Part shown: positions 1-6,314 of the stretch, one piece after another
Layout: each line of letters opens with the position of its first letter
Position numbering within the stretch: the first letter of the stretch is position 1
Assembly: GCA_035504095.1 (NCBI GenBank)
Contig: DATJSN010000093.1
Coordinates: forward strand, 1 to 8,849
DNA from: DATJSN01 sp035504095
GTDB taxonomy: Bacteria > Planctomycetota > Phycisphaerae > WQYP01
Reading direction: 5' to 3'
Length of the DNA stretch: 8,849 nucleotides
The notes under the pieces: model-generated
Database searches by the model: none
What the model was told of the DNA's origin: nothing
What the model saw: only the letters and a program-made list of their open reading frames with translations
Made by a program: the position numbers and the translations under genes

Positions 1-114
1 GGCAAGGTATTTAAGGTCATGATGATCGCCTGCCTTCGGAAACTACTCATTACCTTGAACGCTATTTTAAAATCGGGGAAACCATGGGAAGACAAACTCG
101 CAAAAACCTGTTGA
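1..114 (+). CDS. IS110-family transposase, C-terminal end (cut by window edge)
   Basis: Reading frame 1 is open from the first base to a TGA at 112-114 and gives 37 residues. The segment KVMMIACLRKLLITLNAIL, followed by a basic, Trp-containing tail (GKPWEDK), matches the signature C-terminus of IS110/IS1111 transposases (the usual form is close to ACMRKLLTILNAML). These enzymes are DEDD/serine recombinases that move by a circular intermediate guided by a bridge RNA, acting on DNA in the cytoplasm. Only the last few percent of the protein is visible, so intactness cannot be judged. The element's right end should lie just downstream, before or within the TCTGCG repeat at 147-171. An exact consensus -35 box, TTGACA, overlaps the stop codon at 111-116. 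The family call rests on one conserved C-terminal block. Confidence 0.75.
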   Translation, partial: GKVFKVMMIACLRKLLITLNAILKSGKPWEDKLAKTC

Positions 115-146
115 CAAACAACACAGCCGCTCTGTGGCTAAAAACT

Positions 147-176
147 TCTGCGTTCATCTGCGTGATCTGCGGATTC
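147..176. repeat. Degenerate TCTGCG repeat, possible IS110 target repeat
   Basis: TCTGCG occurs three times, at 147, 157 and 166, in phrases of 10 and 9 bases. This resembles widespread intergenic repeats of environmental bacteria of the form 'TCTGCGT-CATCTGCG'. It lies about 30 bases past the transposase stop, where the right end of an IS110 element would be expected. The rest of 115-214 holds nothing else I can name. Confidence 0.5.
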
Positions 177-214
177 GTCGTGCCGTCGTACTGTTGTGGT
201 AAATTCTTCTTCGA

Positions 215-1087
215 TCAACCAGCTTTCCGAAGCAAATCCTGAAGGACTTTTTCCAACGTGCGGATTCCCTTGAAATGTTCCGTGCCGGTTTGCGCAAAAT
301 CCACCCAGCCCGAGTTGATTCCGTCGAGCATCTCGATGCGCGGTCCGGTACGGTCGGCAGGCATGCCTTGCTTTTCGAAAACCGCCGCCCACATTTCGCG
401 CGGAACCGGTTTGGCGACAACAGATCGTCCCAGAAGGCGGGAGAAAGTTTCCGCTACATCAAGCTGGGAATAGCGCCGCGGCCCTTCGAGTTCCAGGTAG
501 CGGTTGGCCTTCCAGTCGGTTTGAAGTATCCGGGTCGCCAATCTGCCGATGTCTTCGGTTGCTATCATGGGAATTGCGCGATCCAGTGGATTCAGGAATG
601 CATTAATCTGTCCCTGTTTGGCCGGCTGAACGTCCCATAGGAAATTTTCCATGAACCATGCAGCGCGAATAAAGGCATTCGGAATCGGCAGCGCGCCCAG
701 TTGTTGTTCGAGCATATGAAGTTGGGTGATCAGGCCGAGTCCGGTCGAATGTTGGGCTCCGATGGATGAAAGATAAACCACCCTTGGCGGCCGGGCTGCA
801 TCCAGCGCCTGATGGAGTTTGGCCAAAATTTCGCGCGCTTCCGGGTAACCCGCGGCAGGCGCGAAGTACGGTGGGATCATGGCAAAAACTCCCTCGGAAC
901 CACGAAAGGCTGCTTCCAATGCGGCCGGATCGTACTCCTGGGCAACCACCAGTTCGACCCCCGCAGCCGTCCACGCGGCGGCTTTGGCTTTATCGCGAAC
1001 GACGCCGCGCACCTTTTTTCCGTCTTTAATCAGTGCCCGCGCTGTGGCGCCGCCAACCTGTCCGGTGATTCCTGTGACCGTATACAT
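215..1087 (-). CDS. NmrA-family NAD(P)-binding protein (atypical SDR)
   Basis: The 290-residue product is a single Rossmann-fold domain of the NmrA/HSCARG/QOR2-like atypical short-chain dehydrogenase group, soluble and cytoplasmic. The nucleotide-binding motif TGITGQVGG lies at residues 5-13, directly after the first beta strand. VRGVVRDKAK (about 26-35) is the second strand with the basic residues that usually prefer NADP. The strand VVYLSSIGA (about 103-111) follows, and the substrate-side Tyr/Lys pair of classical SDRs is not evident, as usual for NmrA proteins, which are often redox sensors or quinone/NADPH-binding proteins. Length is normal. The start at 1087 is supported by AAGGA eight bases upstream (minus strand) and by the Rossmann motif beginning at residue 5. 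It points away from the restriction cluster, has a higher GC content, and is probably resident chromosome. The substrate is unknown. Confidence 0.85.
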   Translation of the reverse strand: MYTVTGITGQVGGATARALIKDGKKVRGVVRDKAKAAAWTAAGVELVVAQEYDPAALEAAFRGSEGVFAMIPPYFAPAAGYPEAREILAKLHQALDAARPPRVVYLSSIGAQHSTGLGLITQLHMLEQQLGALPIPNAFIRAAWFMENFLWDVQPAKQGQINAFLNPLDRAIPMIATEDIGRLATRILQTDWKANRYLELEGPRRYSQLDVAETFSRLLGRSVVAKPVPREMWAAVFEKQGMPADRTGPRIEMLDGINSGWVDFAQTGTEHFKGIRTLEKVLQDLLRKAG

Positions 1088-1143
1088 GTTTATTTTCCTT
1101 TCGTTGCTAAGTGGCGTCAGAAGTTACTTCGTTTAGTTTCCAG

Positions 1144-1157
1144 ATGATATCATTGTA
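1144..1157 (-). promoter_or_regulatory. Possible promoter/operator of the NmrA-family gene
   Basis: About 60 bases upstream of the NmrA start, the minus strand reads TACAAT at 1157-1152, a fair -10 box. It overlaps the end of a perfect 10-base palindrome, ATGATATCAT, at 1144-1153. No good -35 is visible at 16-18 bases. A repressor site overlapping a -10 would be a normal layout, but such a palindrome can occur by chance in AT-rich DNA. Confidence 0.25.
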
Positions 1158-1187
1158 TGCCGCCCGCCGATGTGAAAATTAAATGTA

Positions 1188-1209
1188 GCTCAGGCTCTCC
1201 AGCCTGAGC
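1188..1209. repeat. Perfect 9-bp hairpin (first of a pair)
   Basis: GCTCAGGCT at 1188-1196 pairs with AGCCTGAGC at 1201-1209 across a CTCC loop. On the minus strand it is followed by moderately T-rich DNA (TACATTTAATTTTC), which is upstream of the NmrA gene, so it does not terminate that gene. It could end a minus-strand transcript entering from the right or be a REP-like palindrome. Confidence 0.55.
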
Positions 1210-1217
1210 ATTAAATA

Positions 1218-1240
1218 GCCCCGGCATTTCTTGCCGGGGC
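1218..1240. repeat. Perfect 9-bp GC hairpin (second of a pair)
   Basis: GCCCCGGCA at 1218-1226 pairs with TGCCGGGGC at 1232-1240 across a five-base loop. It has no T-run on either side. It lies eight bases after the previous hairpin, and the two resemble paired REP-type palindromes more than intrinsic terminators. Confidence 0.55.
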
Positions 1241-1264
1241 CAATTCGCCGGTTAAACTTCAGGG

Positions 1265-1582
1265 ATGTCAGGTCGTACTAAACTACTTATCATCATTATT
1301 CTGGTAGCCCTTCTGGGCGAAGGCGTGGTGATGCTGAGCTTTGCGGCCCAAATAACACAAATCACTTCACTCAATGATATGGATAACGAATGGCCGATAA
1401 ACCATCAAATCAGCGTATTGAGAACGCGTGGGGCGGCACTCGCCGCAGAAATGAAAACCAGCAGCGGAATTGAACGGCAAAAATTTCAGGCTCAAATAAC
1501 GGTAACAGAATCGGACTTAAACCAGCAGTTTAATGAGCAGAAAAAAATTTTGGATCAACAAGCAAAAGATTTCCGCGCCTGA
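1265..1582 (+). CDS. Small membrane-anchored coiled-coil protein, unknown function
   Basis: The 105-residue product starts with a short basic stretch (MSGRTK) and one hydrophobic segment at about residues 7-28, reading as an uncleaved signal anchor. The remainder (about 48-104) is polar, rich in Gln, Lys and Glu, and heptad-like, as expected for a helical coiled coil exposed to the periplasm or along the membrane. I recognise no enzyme motif. The ribosome binding site is poor (AGGG immediately abuts the ATG), so the start is uncertain, but the next in-frame ATG (codon 23) would remove the membrane segment. It lies 195 bases upstream of the HNH gene on the same strand and may be unrelated to it. 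Methyl-accepting or MCP-like four-helix sensor proteins have similar N-termini, but here the chain is too short for any known output domain. Confidence 0.55.
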   Translation: MSGRTKLLIIIILVALLGEGVVMLSFAAQITQITSLNDMDNEWPINHQISVLRTRGAALAAEMKTSSGIERQKFQAQITVTESDLNQQFNEQKKILDQQAKDFRA

Positions 1583-1609
1583 GAACACTACAACCTTGGG
1601 ATCATCATT

Positions 1610-1699
1610 ATGTCATTTTTACTTGTTCCGATTATTCTGCCTTTCATCACAATAGTTGTGTCTTTGTCAAAGCGTCTGAAATCCAGGAAAGCCGTGTAG
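1610..1699 (+). CDS. Possible 29-residue membrane microprotein
   Basis: An ATG at 1610 opens a 29-codon frame ending in TAG at 1697-1699. The product begins MSFLLVPIILPFITIVVSL, a single uninterrupted hydrophobic helix, and ends in a strongly basic tail (SKRLKSRKAV). That is the classic shape of a small inner-membrane protein with positive-inside topology. TTGGGA lies about ten bases upstream as a weak ribosome binding site. It follows the larger membrane-anchored ORF by 27 bases, so the two could be one transcript. Hydrophobic short frames arise by chance, so this is tentative. Confidence 0.3.
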   Translation: MSFLLVPIILPFITIVVSLSKRLKSRKAV

Positions 1700-1777
1700 G
1701 ACGTTGAGGGGAAAATACTAACTGCTTCCCACTTTTAGACAAAAGCTATCTGCCTTAGAATTTGTTTCAGAGGCTCC

Positions 1778-2530
1778 ATGCAAAAAAACTGGCAACGCAG
1801 TGAACTCCTCGCAGCATTGGCGCTTTATTGCCAATTGCCGTTCGGTCGAATTAACCATAATAATCCCGCTGTAATCGCTTTGGCTAAACACATTGGCCGT
1901 ACTCCATCCGCCGTCACGTTTAAACTTGGAAATCTGGCCAGCTTCGATCCAACATTGCAAAAACGCGGCGTTGGTGGCCTGAAACACGCCTCTGCCATGG
2001 ATAAGAAGATTTGGGAAGAATTTGCCGGTGATTGGACGAAATTGGTTGACGCAGTACCCGCACAGGTTGCCAAGGCTTTGGAACAGCAGCAATTACCCAA
2101 GAAATCTCCGGTTCCACCAGCACGAACAGAAGTGGTCGGATTATCTACCCAGCGCAGGGGGCAAGATTTTTTCCGCAATGCGGTACTCGCCGCCTATGAT
2201 GGAACCTGTTGCATTACTGGAATTGCAGAGTCGGGACTGTTGCGCGCCAGCCACATTATTCCTTGGTCGAAATCCGAAAACGATAGGCTTAATCCCGCGA
2301 ATGGTCTTTGTCTGAATTGTCTGCATGACGCCGCATTCGATCGTGGCCTGATAACTTTGGATGAACAATTTCGGGTCGTGCTTTCGCACGCCCTGCGTGA
2401 TTGTGCACCTAAAAAGAATTATGCCGCCTTGTTTGGTCGTTTTGAGGGCAAGCCTATTAATAAACCATCGCGTTTTCCGCCGTCGTCGATAAACCTCGAA
2501 CATCATCGCAATAAAGTTTTTGTATGGTGA
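1778..2530 (+). CDS. HNH endonuclease, restriction-type (HNH_2-like C-terminal domain)
   Basis: This 250-residue protein has two parts. Residues 5-85 (WQRSELLAAL, LPFGRINHNNP, LGNLASFDP) form the N-terminal domain typical of a large family of HNH restriction-like nucleases, probably a DNA-reading module. Residues 140-200 are the HNH metal-finger nuclease: CCITG at 144-148, the first catalytic His in ASHIIPW (H159), the central Asn (N175), and CLHDAAFDRGL with H183, followed by the LITLDEQF strand. The C-terminus closes with EHHR at 241-244, common in the family. A linker at 100-125 is Pro/Gln-rich. It is intact and of usual length. AGAGG four bases before the ATG at 1778 supports the start. 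The adjacent m5C methyltransferase 155 bases downstream suggests a restriction enzyme/methylase pair, but such HNH genes also occur alone in defence islands. The recognition sequence cannot be read. Confidence 0.85.
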   Translation: MQKNWQRSELLAALALYCQLPFGRINHNNPAVIALAKHIGRTPSAVTFKLGNLASFDPTLQKRGVGGLKHASAMDKKIWEEFAGDWTKLVDAVPAQVAKALEQQQLPKKSPVPPARTEVVGLSTQRRGQDFFRNAVLAAYDGTCCITGIAESGLLRASHIIPWSKSENDRLNPANGLCLNCLHDAAFDRGLITLDEQFRVVLSHALRDCAPKKNYAALFGRFEGKPINKPSRFPPSSINLEHHRNKVFVW

Positions 2531-2556
2531 ATAACAAGAGAAAATGGAGGCAGTTT

Positions 2557-2589
2557 ATGCAGATCCATAGCGGCTTAGGTGGATTTTAA
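2557..2589 (+). other. Possible 10-residue leader ORF before the methyltransferase
   Basis: GGAGG at 2546-2550, six bases before an ATG at 2557, is the best ribosome binding site in this intergenic stretch, yet the frame gives only MQIHSGLGGF before TAA. It is in the same frame as the methyltransferase. It may be a leader peptide, the relic of a longer methyltransferase N-terminus now broken by two stops (2587 and 2632), or chance. Confidence 0.25.
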
Positions 2590-2685
2590 CACGGTAGATA
2601 TTATGATAAAAATTGGATAGTTCAGGAAATTTGAGATGACCGTCCTAAATTACTTAAGAAGTTAAATCAATATTGGCGACGACAA

Positions 2686-3891
2686 ATGCGAACATCATTG
2701 GCGGTGAAAGACGTAATCAAACGCAAATTGCGTGCACTAGAGCTTTGCGTCGGCGCAGGTGGACTTGCATTGGGAACAGCCCGCGCGGGCTTCAAAGATA
2801 TAACCGTAATAGATGTCCATGGACCAACATGCCAAACATTGCGGAGGAATAAGCTCGGCAATGTTGCACATGTCCACGATTGGAATATCATCGAAGACGA
2901 TATCAGTGAACTGCAATTCTCTAACTATACCGAAATAGATCTTTTAAGCGGTGGACCGCCTTGTCAGCCCTTCTCGCAAGCGGGAAAACGTATTGGTCGA
3001 TCCGATGAACGTGAAATGTTCCCACACTTTATTCGCGCGGTTCGTGAGTGTAATCCGAAAACCTTTATTATTGAAAACGTTAAAGGCTTGCGCCATCGTT
3101 CATTCTTGAATTATTTTAATTACATCGTTCTTCAATTGAACTTTCCGCACATCCAAAGAAGGAAAGGTGAGAAGTGGACAGAACACAGAGCGAAGCTCGA
3201 GCGGTTTATGACCAGTGGGAAATACGACGGTGTGCGGTACAACGTTGTGTGGCAAGTATTGAACGCGGCCGATTATGGTGTAGCTCAGCGACGAGAGCGA
3301 GTATTTATTGTTGGAGTGCGAGCCGATCTTGGTATTGAATACAGCTTTCCATTGGTAACACACACACACGAAGCGCTATTAGTTGGGCAGTGGGTAACAG
3401 GCGACTATTGGGAACATCACAGTATTCCGAAGTGCCAGATACCTGAGTGCCCAGATTTGGTGCGAAAGATTTTGTCGAAGTTGAACAAAGAGCGATCCGA
3501 GAATGCATGGAAAACCGTGCGTGATGCAATTGGCGATTTGCCAAATGTCGGTCTTGGCCACACTTCGCACAAGGTCTTGAATCATTTCCTCAATCCTGGT
3601 GCGCGAGCATATAAGGGGCACGATGGTAGTACTATGGATGCGCCTGCTAAGACAATTAAGGCGGGTCATCACGGTGTGCCAGGCGGGGAAAACATGGTTC
3701 GGCTGGACAACGGTACTATACGATATTTTTCCGTACGCGAGTGTGCCCGCTTACAAGCTTTTCCTGATGATTGGGTCTTCGATGGATCGTGGTGCGCATG
3801 TATGCGACAAATTGGCAACGCCGTTCCTGTGACGTTGGGGGAAGTTGTCGCCGCGCCACTTGCAAAAGCGTTGCTCATTAAACCAGATTAG
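2686..3891 (+). CDS. DNA (cytosine-5-)-methyltransferase
   Basis: This enzyme transfers a methyl group from S-adenosylmethionine to C5 of cytosine in a specific DNA sequence. All main motifs are present in the canonical order over 401 residues. Motif I is LCVGAGGLALG (20-30), binding the cofactor. An acidic VIDVHG follows (41-46). Motif IV is GGPPCQPFSQAGK (89-101) with nucleophile C94 in PPCQ (about 93-94). Motif VI is ENVKG (130-134) and motif VIII QRRERVFIVG (201-210). The target-recognition region is about 211-317, then PAKTIKAGHHGVPGG (320-334), motif IX RECARLQAFPDDW (351-363) and motif X QIGNAVPVTLGE (375-386). It looks fully active. The ATG at 2686 has no clear ribosome binding site. 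The frame stays open upstream to 2635 without a start codon. It lies after the HNH gene and its stop overlaps the convergent Vsr stop by bases. The context is restriction-modification with Vsr as repair partner. Its specificity is unknown. Confidence 0.95.
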   Translation: MRTSLAVKDVIKRKLRALELCVGAGGLALGTARAGFKDITVIDVHGPTCQTLRRNKLGNVAHVHDWNIIEDDISELQFSNYTEIDLLSGGPPCQPFSQAGKRIGRSDEREMFPHFIRAVRECNPKTFIIENVKGLRHRSFLNYFNYIVLQLNFPHIQRRKGEKWTEHRAKLERFMTSGKYDGVRYNVVWQVLNAADYGVAQRRERVFIVGVRADLGIEYSFPLVTHTHEALLVGQWVTGDYWEHHSIPKCQIPECPDLVRKILSKLNKERSENAWKTVRDAIGDLPNVGLGHTSHKVLNHFLNPGARAYKGHDGSTMDAPAKTIKAGHHGVPGGENMVRLDNGTIRYFSVRECARLQAFPDDWVFDGSWCACMRQIGNAVPVTLGEVVAAPLAKALLIKPD

Positions 3892-4331
3892 TTTTTAATG
3901 GAGCGTCGCAATGCCATCCGTAATCGAGTCAACCAACGCTTATCGCAAAGCGCGTGTTCCCAAATCCGTATGACAATGTAGCCTTGTGTCAATAATATTC
4001 TTTTGACTTTTTGATCTCGCCGTCTGTTGGATTCGATTTTGCTCCGCCAGAAATTCCGTCTTGAATGTGGTATGTTTCGCTGACAATGTGGACAACCATG
4101 CCAAAAGCAGCCATCAACAAAAACGGCCACTCGCTTTGCGATGAAACAGAAATCAGGACGACCAAGAATGTCTATAGGATGACGTTTCCAACCGCGGAAC
4201 CTGCCTCGAATCAGATATGCCGCTACCCGCATTTCTGTTGAGCGGTTTTTGGTCGCTCGCACCTTCGCCATTTGCGCGGATCGTCGCTGCGGTGTAAGGA
4301 GATCATACCGTTTGACAAAATTATTATTCAT
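3888..4331 (-). CDS. vsr: Vsr-type very short patch repair (T:G mismatch) endonuclease
   Basis: Vsr enzymes nick beside T:G mismatches that arise when 5-methylcytosine deaminates, starting repair back to C:G. The 147-residue product has the whole family signature: TPQRRSAQMAKVRATKN (13-29), a catalytic-domain Glu in RSTEMR (E33), GRPDF with the metal-binding Asp (D60, equivalent to D51 of E. coli Vsr), VFVDGCFWHGC (70-80) with the catalytic His H78, NFWRSKIESN (93-102), and IRIWEHAL (121-128). Zinc ligands appear to be C75, C80 or H82, C83, and H126 at the position where E. coli has a Cys (WEC). Length is normal. The ATG at 4331 has only a weak ribosome binding site. It is convergent with the methyltransferase (the stops at 3888-3891 overlap) and divergent from the GHKL operon across 138 bases, so it has its own promoter, separate from the methylase. 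Confidence 0.93.
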   Translation of the reverse strand: MNNNFVKRYDLLTPQRRSAQMAKVRATKNRSTEMRVAAYLIRGRFRGWKRHPIDILGRPDFCFIAKRVAVFVDGCFWHGCPHCQRNIPHSRRNFWRSKIESNRRRDQKVKRILLTQGYIVIRIWEHALCDKRWLTRLRMALRRSIKN

Positions 4332-4469
4332 CAGATATCATCTTTTTCGGTTTTGAGAGTTGGCGACGGTGGCCGATTGCGATTGGCGCATTCCTTCACT
4401 GCCGCAACTCGAAAAACACTTTTTGTTGTCCTGCGGTCGCTTACCCTACCGTAAGACACGGAGGAATTC
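4332..4469. promoter_or_regulatory. Divergent intergenic region, vsr / GHKL operon
   Basis: These 138 bases separate the starts of vsr (leftward) and the GHKL ATPase gene (rightward), so both promoters must lie here unless the operon is transcribed from further left. I find no convincing -35/-10 pair in either direction. An imperfect 6-bp hairpin, GCCGAT/ATTGGC (4372-4377 and 4382-4387, one G:T pair), lies centrally and could be an operator. The rightward gene has a strong ribosome binding site, GGAGGA, at 4460-4465, five bases before the ATG. Confidence 0.4.
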
Positions 4470-6314
4470 ATGTCTACCGCTGCGCCACGTACTACCGATT
4501 CCACACTTGAAATGAAGGTTGCCAACATGACGTTCATGTTGGAACGTCTCTCACAAGATTGTGCGCCACTGCAATTTATTCGCGAACTTACTGAAAATGC
4601 GATTCAAGGCATTGAAGCGTTAAACGGTCATCCCGGAGAAATTCGTTGGGATGTTGACTGGACACGTTACGATCTTGAACCGAAGGAAGGTTACAAACTT
4701 GCGATCATCGACACCGGCATTGGTATGACCGGGCCTGAAATGGTCGAATACATTAACCAGCTTTCATCATCGATGCGTATACAATCAAAACACGGCAATT
4801 TCGGTATGGGTGCGAAGATCGCTGCTGCTCCACGCAACATGCTCGGCCTGGTTTATATAAGTTGGAAAAACGGCCAAGGGTCAATGATCCATCTTTGGAA
4901 AGACCCTGACACTAGTAATTATGGACTTCGTCGTCATCAAAATGGCGAATTTTGGTTGCCGATTACCAAAGACGTTAAACCCGAATCGATTAAAGACCAT
5001 GGCACAATGGTTATCTTGCTCGGCAATAAGCTGGGTGAAAACACCATGGACGCGCCGCCCGAAGCACTAATCCCTTCTCGGTGGGTCACTCGTTACCTCA
5101 ATAGTCGATACTTTCGATTCCCGGAAAGCGTGACGGTCAAGGCGCGTGAAAATTGGACGTTGCCGCGTGATGACCGACATAACATGCTGCGTAAAGTCGT
5201 TGGTCAAGAAGCATGGTTGAAGGCTAACTCGATTGAGTCCGGAATGATCGCGCTAAAGCAGGCGACAGCTCGATGGTGGATTTTAAAGGATGGTGTTGAC
5301 GATTCCGGTAGTCACTTTTCCGGCGGCCATATCGCCGCTTTATACGATGATGAGTTATACGAAATGGTGGTCGCAAGAGCTGGTGTCGCCCGATTGCAAT
5401 CATTTGGTGTAATCTTCGGGTACAGCCGTGTTGTAATCTATATTGAACCTCTTCAAAATCACAGCGGCAGCCTGACCGCAAATACTGCTCGCACCCATCT
5501 GTTGATCGACGGGGCACCACTTCCTTGGGCAGAATGGGCCGCCGAATTCCGAACGCAGATGCCCGAACCGATTGTAAAGCTCATGGACCAAGTCGCTTCA
5601 GGAGCAGCGAATACTGAGAACGCTAGCTCAATTCGTGAAAGATTGAAACAGATTCGTGATTTATTCAGGTTCAGCCGTTACCGCCCGACACCAGATGGCA
5701 AACACACAATTCAAGCTGATTTCACCAATACTGGTGGCAATACATCGGATGGTACTGGGTCAAGTGGCGGGTCGCGAGAAAATGGCGGCCATCAACGTGG
5801 AAGTGGACGCGCTGGAGATATCTATGCTTTATTCGCCGATGTTGGGAATACTCCTGCGGAAGAAGTTGGTGGCTTTATTGATCCTATAGTCAAATGGGTT
5901 TCAGTTCGCGATGGCTCACGGACAAAGGATTTTTTGGAAGATCGGGCTGCTCAGTATTTGCCGGCAGCAAATACGATTCAAGCTAACGCGGATTTTCGAG
6001 TGTTCACGGATATGATCGCGCGCTGGCGAAAGTTCTATTCACACATTCCATCAGCCGAATCAATCGTTGAATCAGTCGTGAAAGAATGGTTTCAACAACA
6101 GTTAGTTGAAGCGGTATTGGGTGCGCTCGCGCTTCGAAAGTCTGGCAATTGGAGCGAACAAGAAGTTGAACAACTTTGGTCGGATGCGGCGCTTACTTCG
6201 GCGGTTTTACCGCGGTACCACGTCGATGAACGAATTAAACGATCGCTTGGTAGCAAGCTCGGCACGCTAAAGGACAAAGAAGACGCTGTTAATTCGGGTT
6301 CTAAGGAGAAGTGA
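4470..6314 (+). CDS. GHKL ATPase (Hsp90/MutL/MORC-like Bergerat fold)
   Basis: This 614-residue protein begins with a Bergerat-fold ATPase. The N box is FIRELTENAIQG (36-47; E39 for catalysis, N43 for magnesium). The G1 box is DTGIGM (81-86). The G2 lid is GNFGMGAK (109-116). The G3-like GTMVILLG is at 178-185. A transducer-like region follows (about 200-345; GVIFGYSRVVIYIEP at 313-327, then TANTARTHL). A Gly/Ser-rich, probably disordered linker covers about 421-449, and a helical C-terminal domain (about 450-600) matches nothing I know. Such ATPases dimerise and clamp on DNA. MutL/MORC-like members are established components of predicted restriction systems beside Dcm/Vsr. GGAGGA five bases before the ATG fixes the start. 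The stop overlaps the next small ORF (TGATG), and HD and YwgA-like genes follow in the same operon. It has no nuclease motif, so the effector is probably a partner. Confidence 0.88.
   Translation: MSTAAPRTTDSTLEMKVANMTFMLERLSQDCAPLQFIRELTENAIQGIEALNGHPGEIRWDVDWTRYDLEPKEGYKLAIIDTGIGMTGPEMVEYINQLSSSMRIQSKHGNFGMGAKIAAAPRNMLGLVYISWKNGQGSMIHLWKDPDTSNYGLRRHQNGEFWLPITKDVKPESIKDHGTMVILLGNKLGENTMDAPPEALIPSRWVTRYLNSRYFRFPESVTVKARENWTLPRDDRHNMLRKVVGQEAWLKANSIESGMIALKQATARWWILKDGVDDSGSHFSGGHIAALYDDELYEMVVARAGVARLQSFGVIFGYSRVVIYIEPLQNHSGSLTANTARTHLLIDGAPLPWAEWAAEFRTQMPEPIVKLMDQVASGAANTENASSIRERLKQIRDLFRFSRYRPTPDGKHTIQADFTNTGGNTSDGTGSSGGSRENGGHQRGSGRAGDIYALFADVGNTPAEEVGGFIDPIVKWVSVRDGSRTKDFLEDRAAQYLPAANTIQANADFRVFTDMIARWRKFYSHIPSAESIVESVVKEWFQQQLVEAVLGALALRKSGNWSEQEVEQLWSDAALTSAVLPRYHVDERIKRSLGSKLGTLKDKEDAVNSGSKEK

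Noticed and set aside
603..1147. Long frames antisense to or overlapping the NmrA gene
   Set aside because: The NmrA frame has a Rossmann motif, a ribosome site and normal length; the others are shadows in GC-rich DNA.
4272..4537. Short frames across the vsr/GHKL intergenic region
   Set aside because: They overlap the starts of two well-supported genes, lack ribosome sites and show no family signature.
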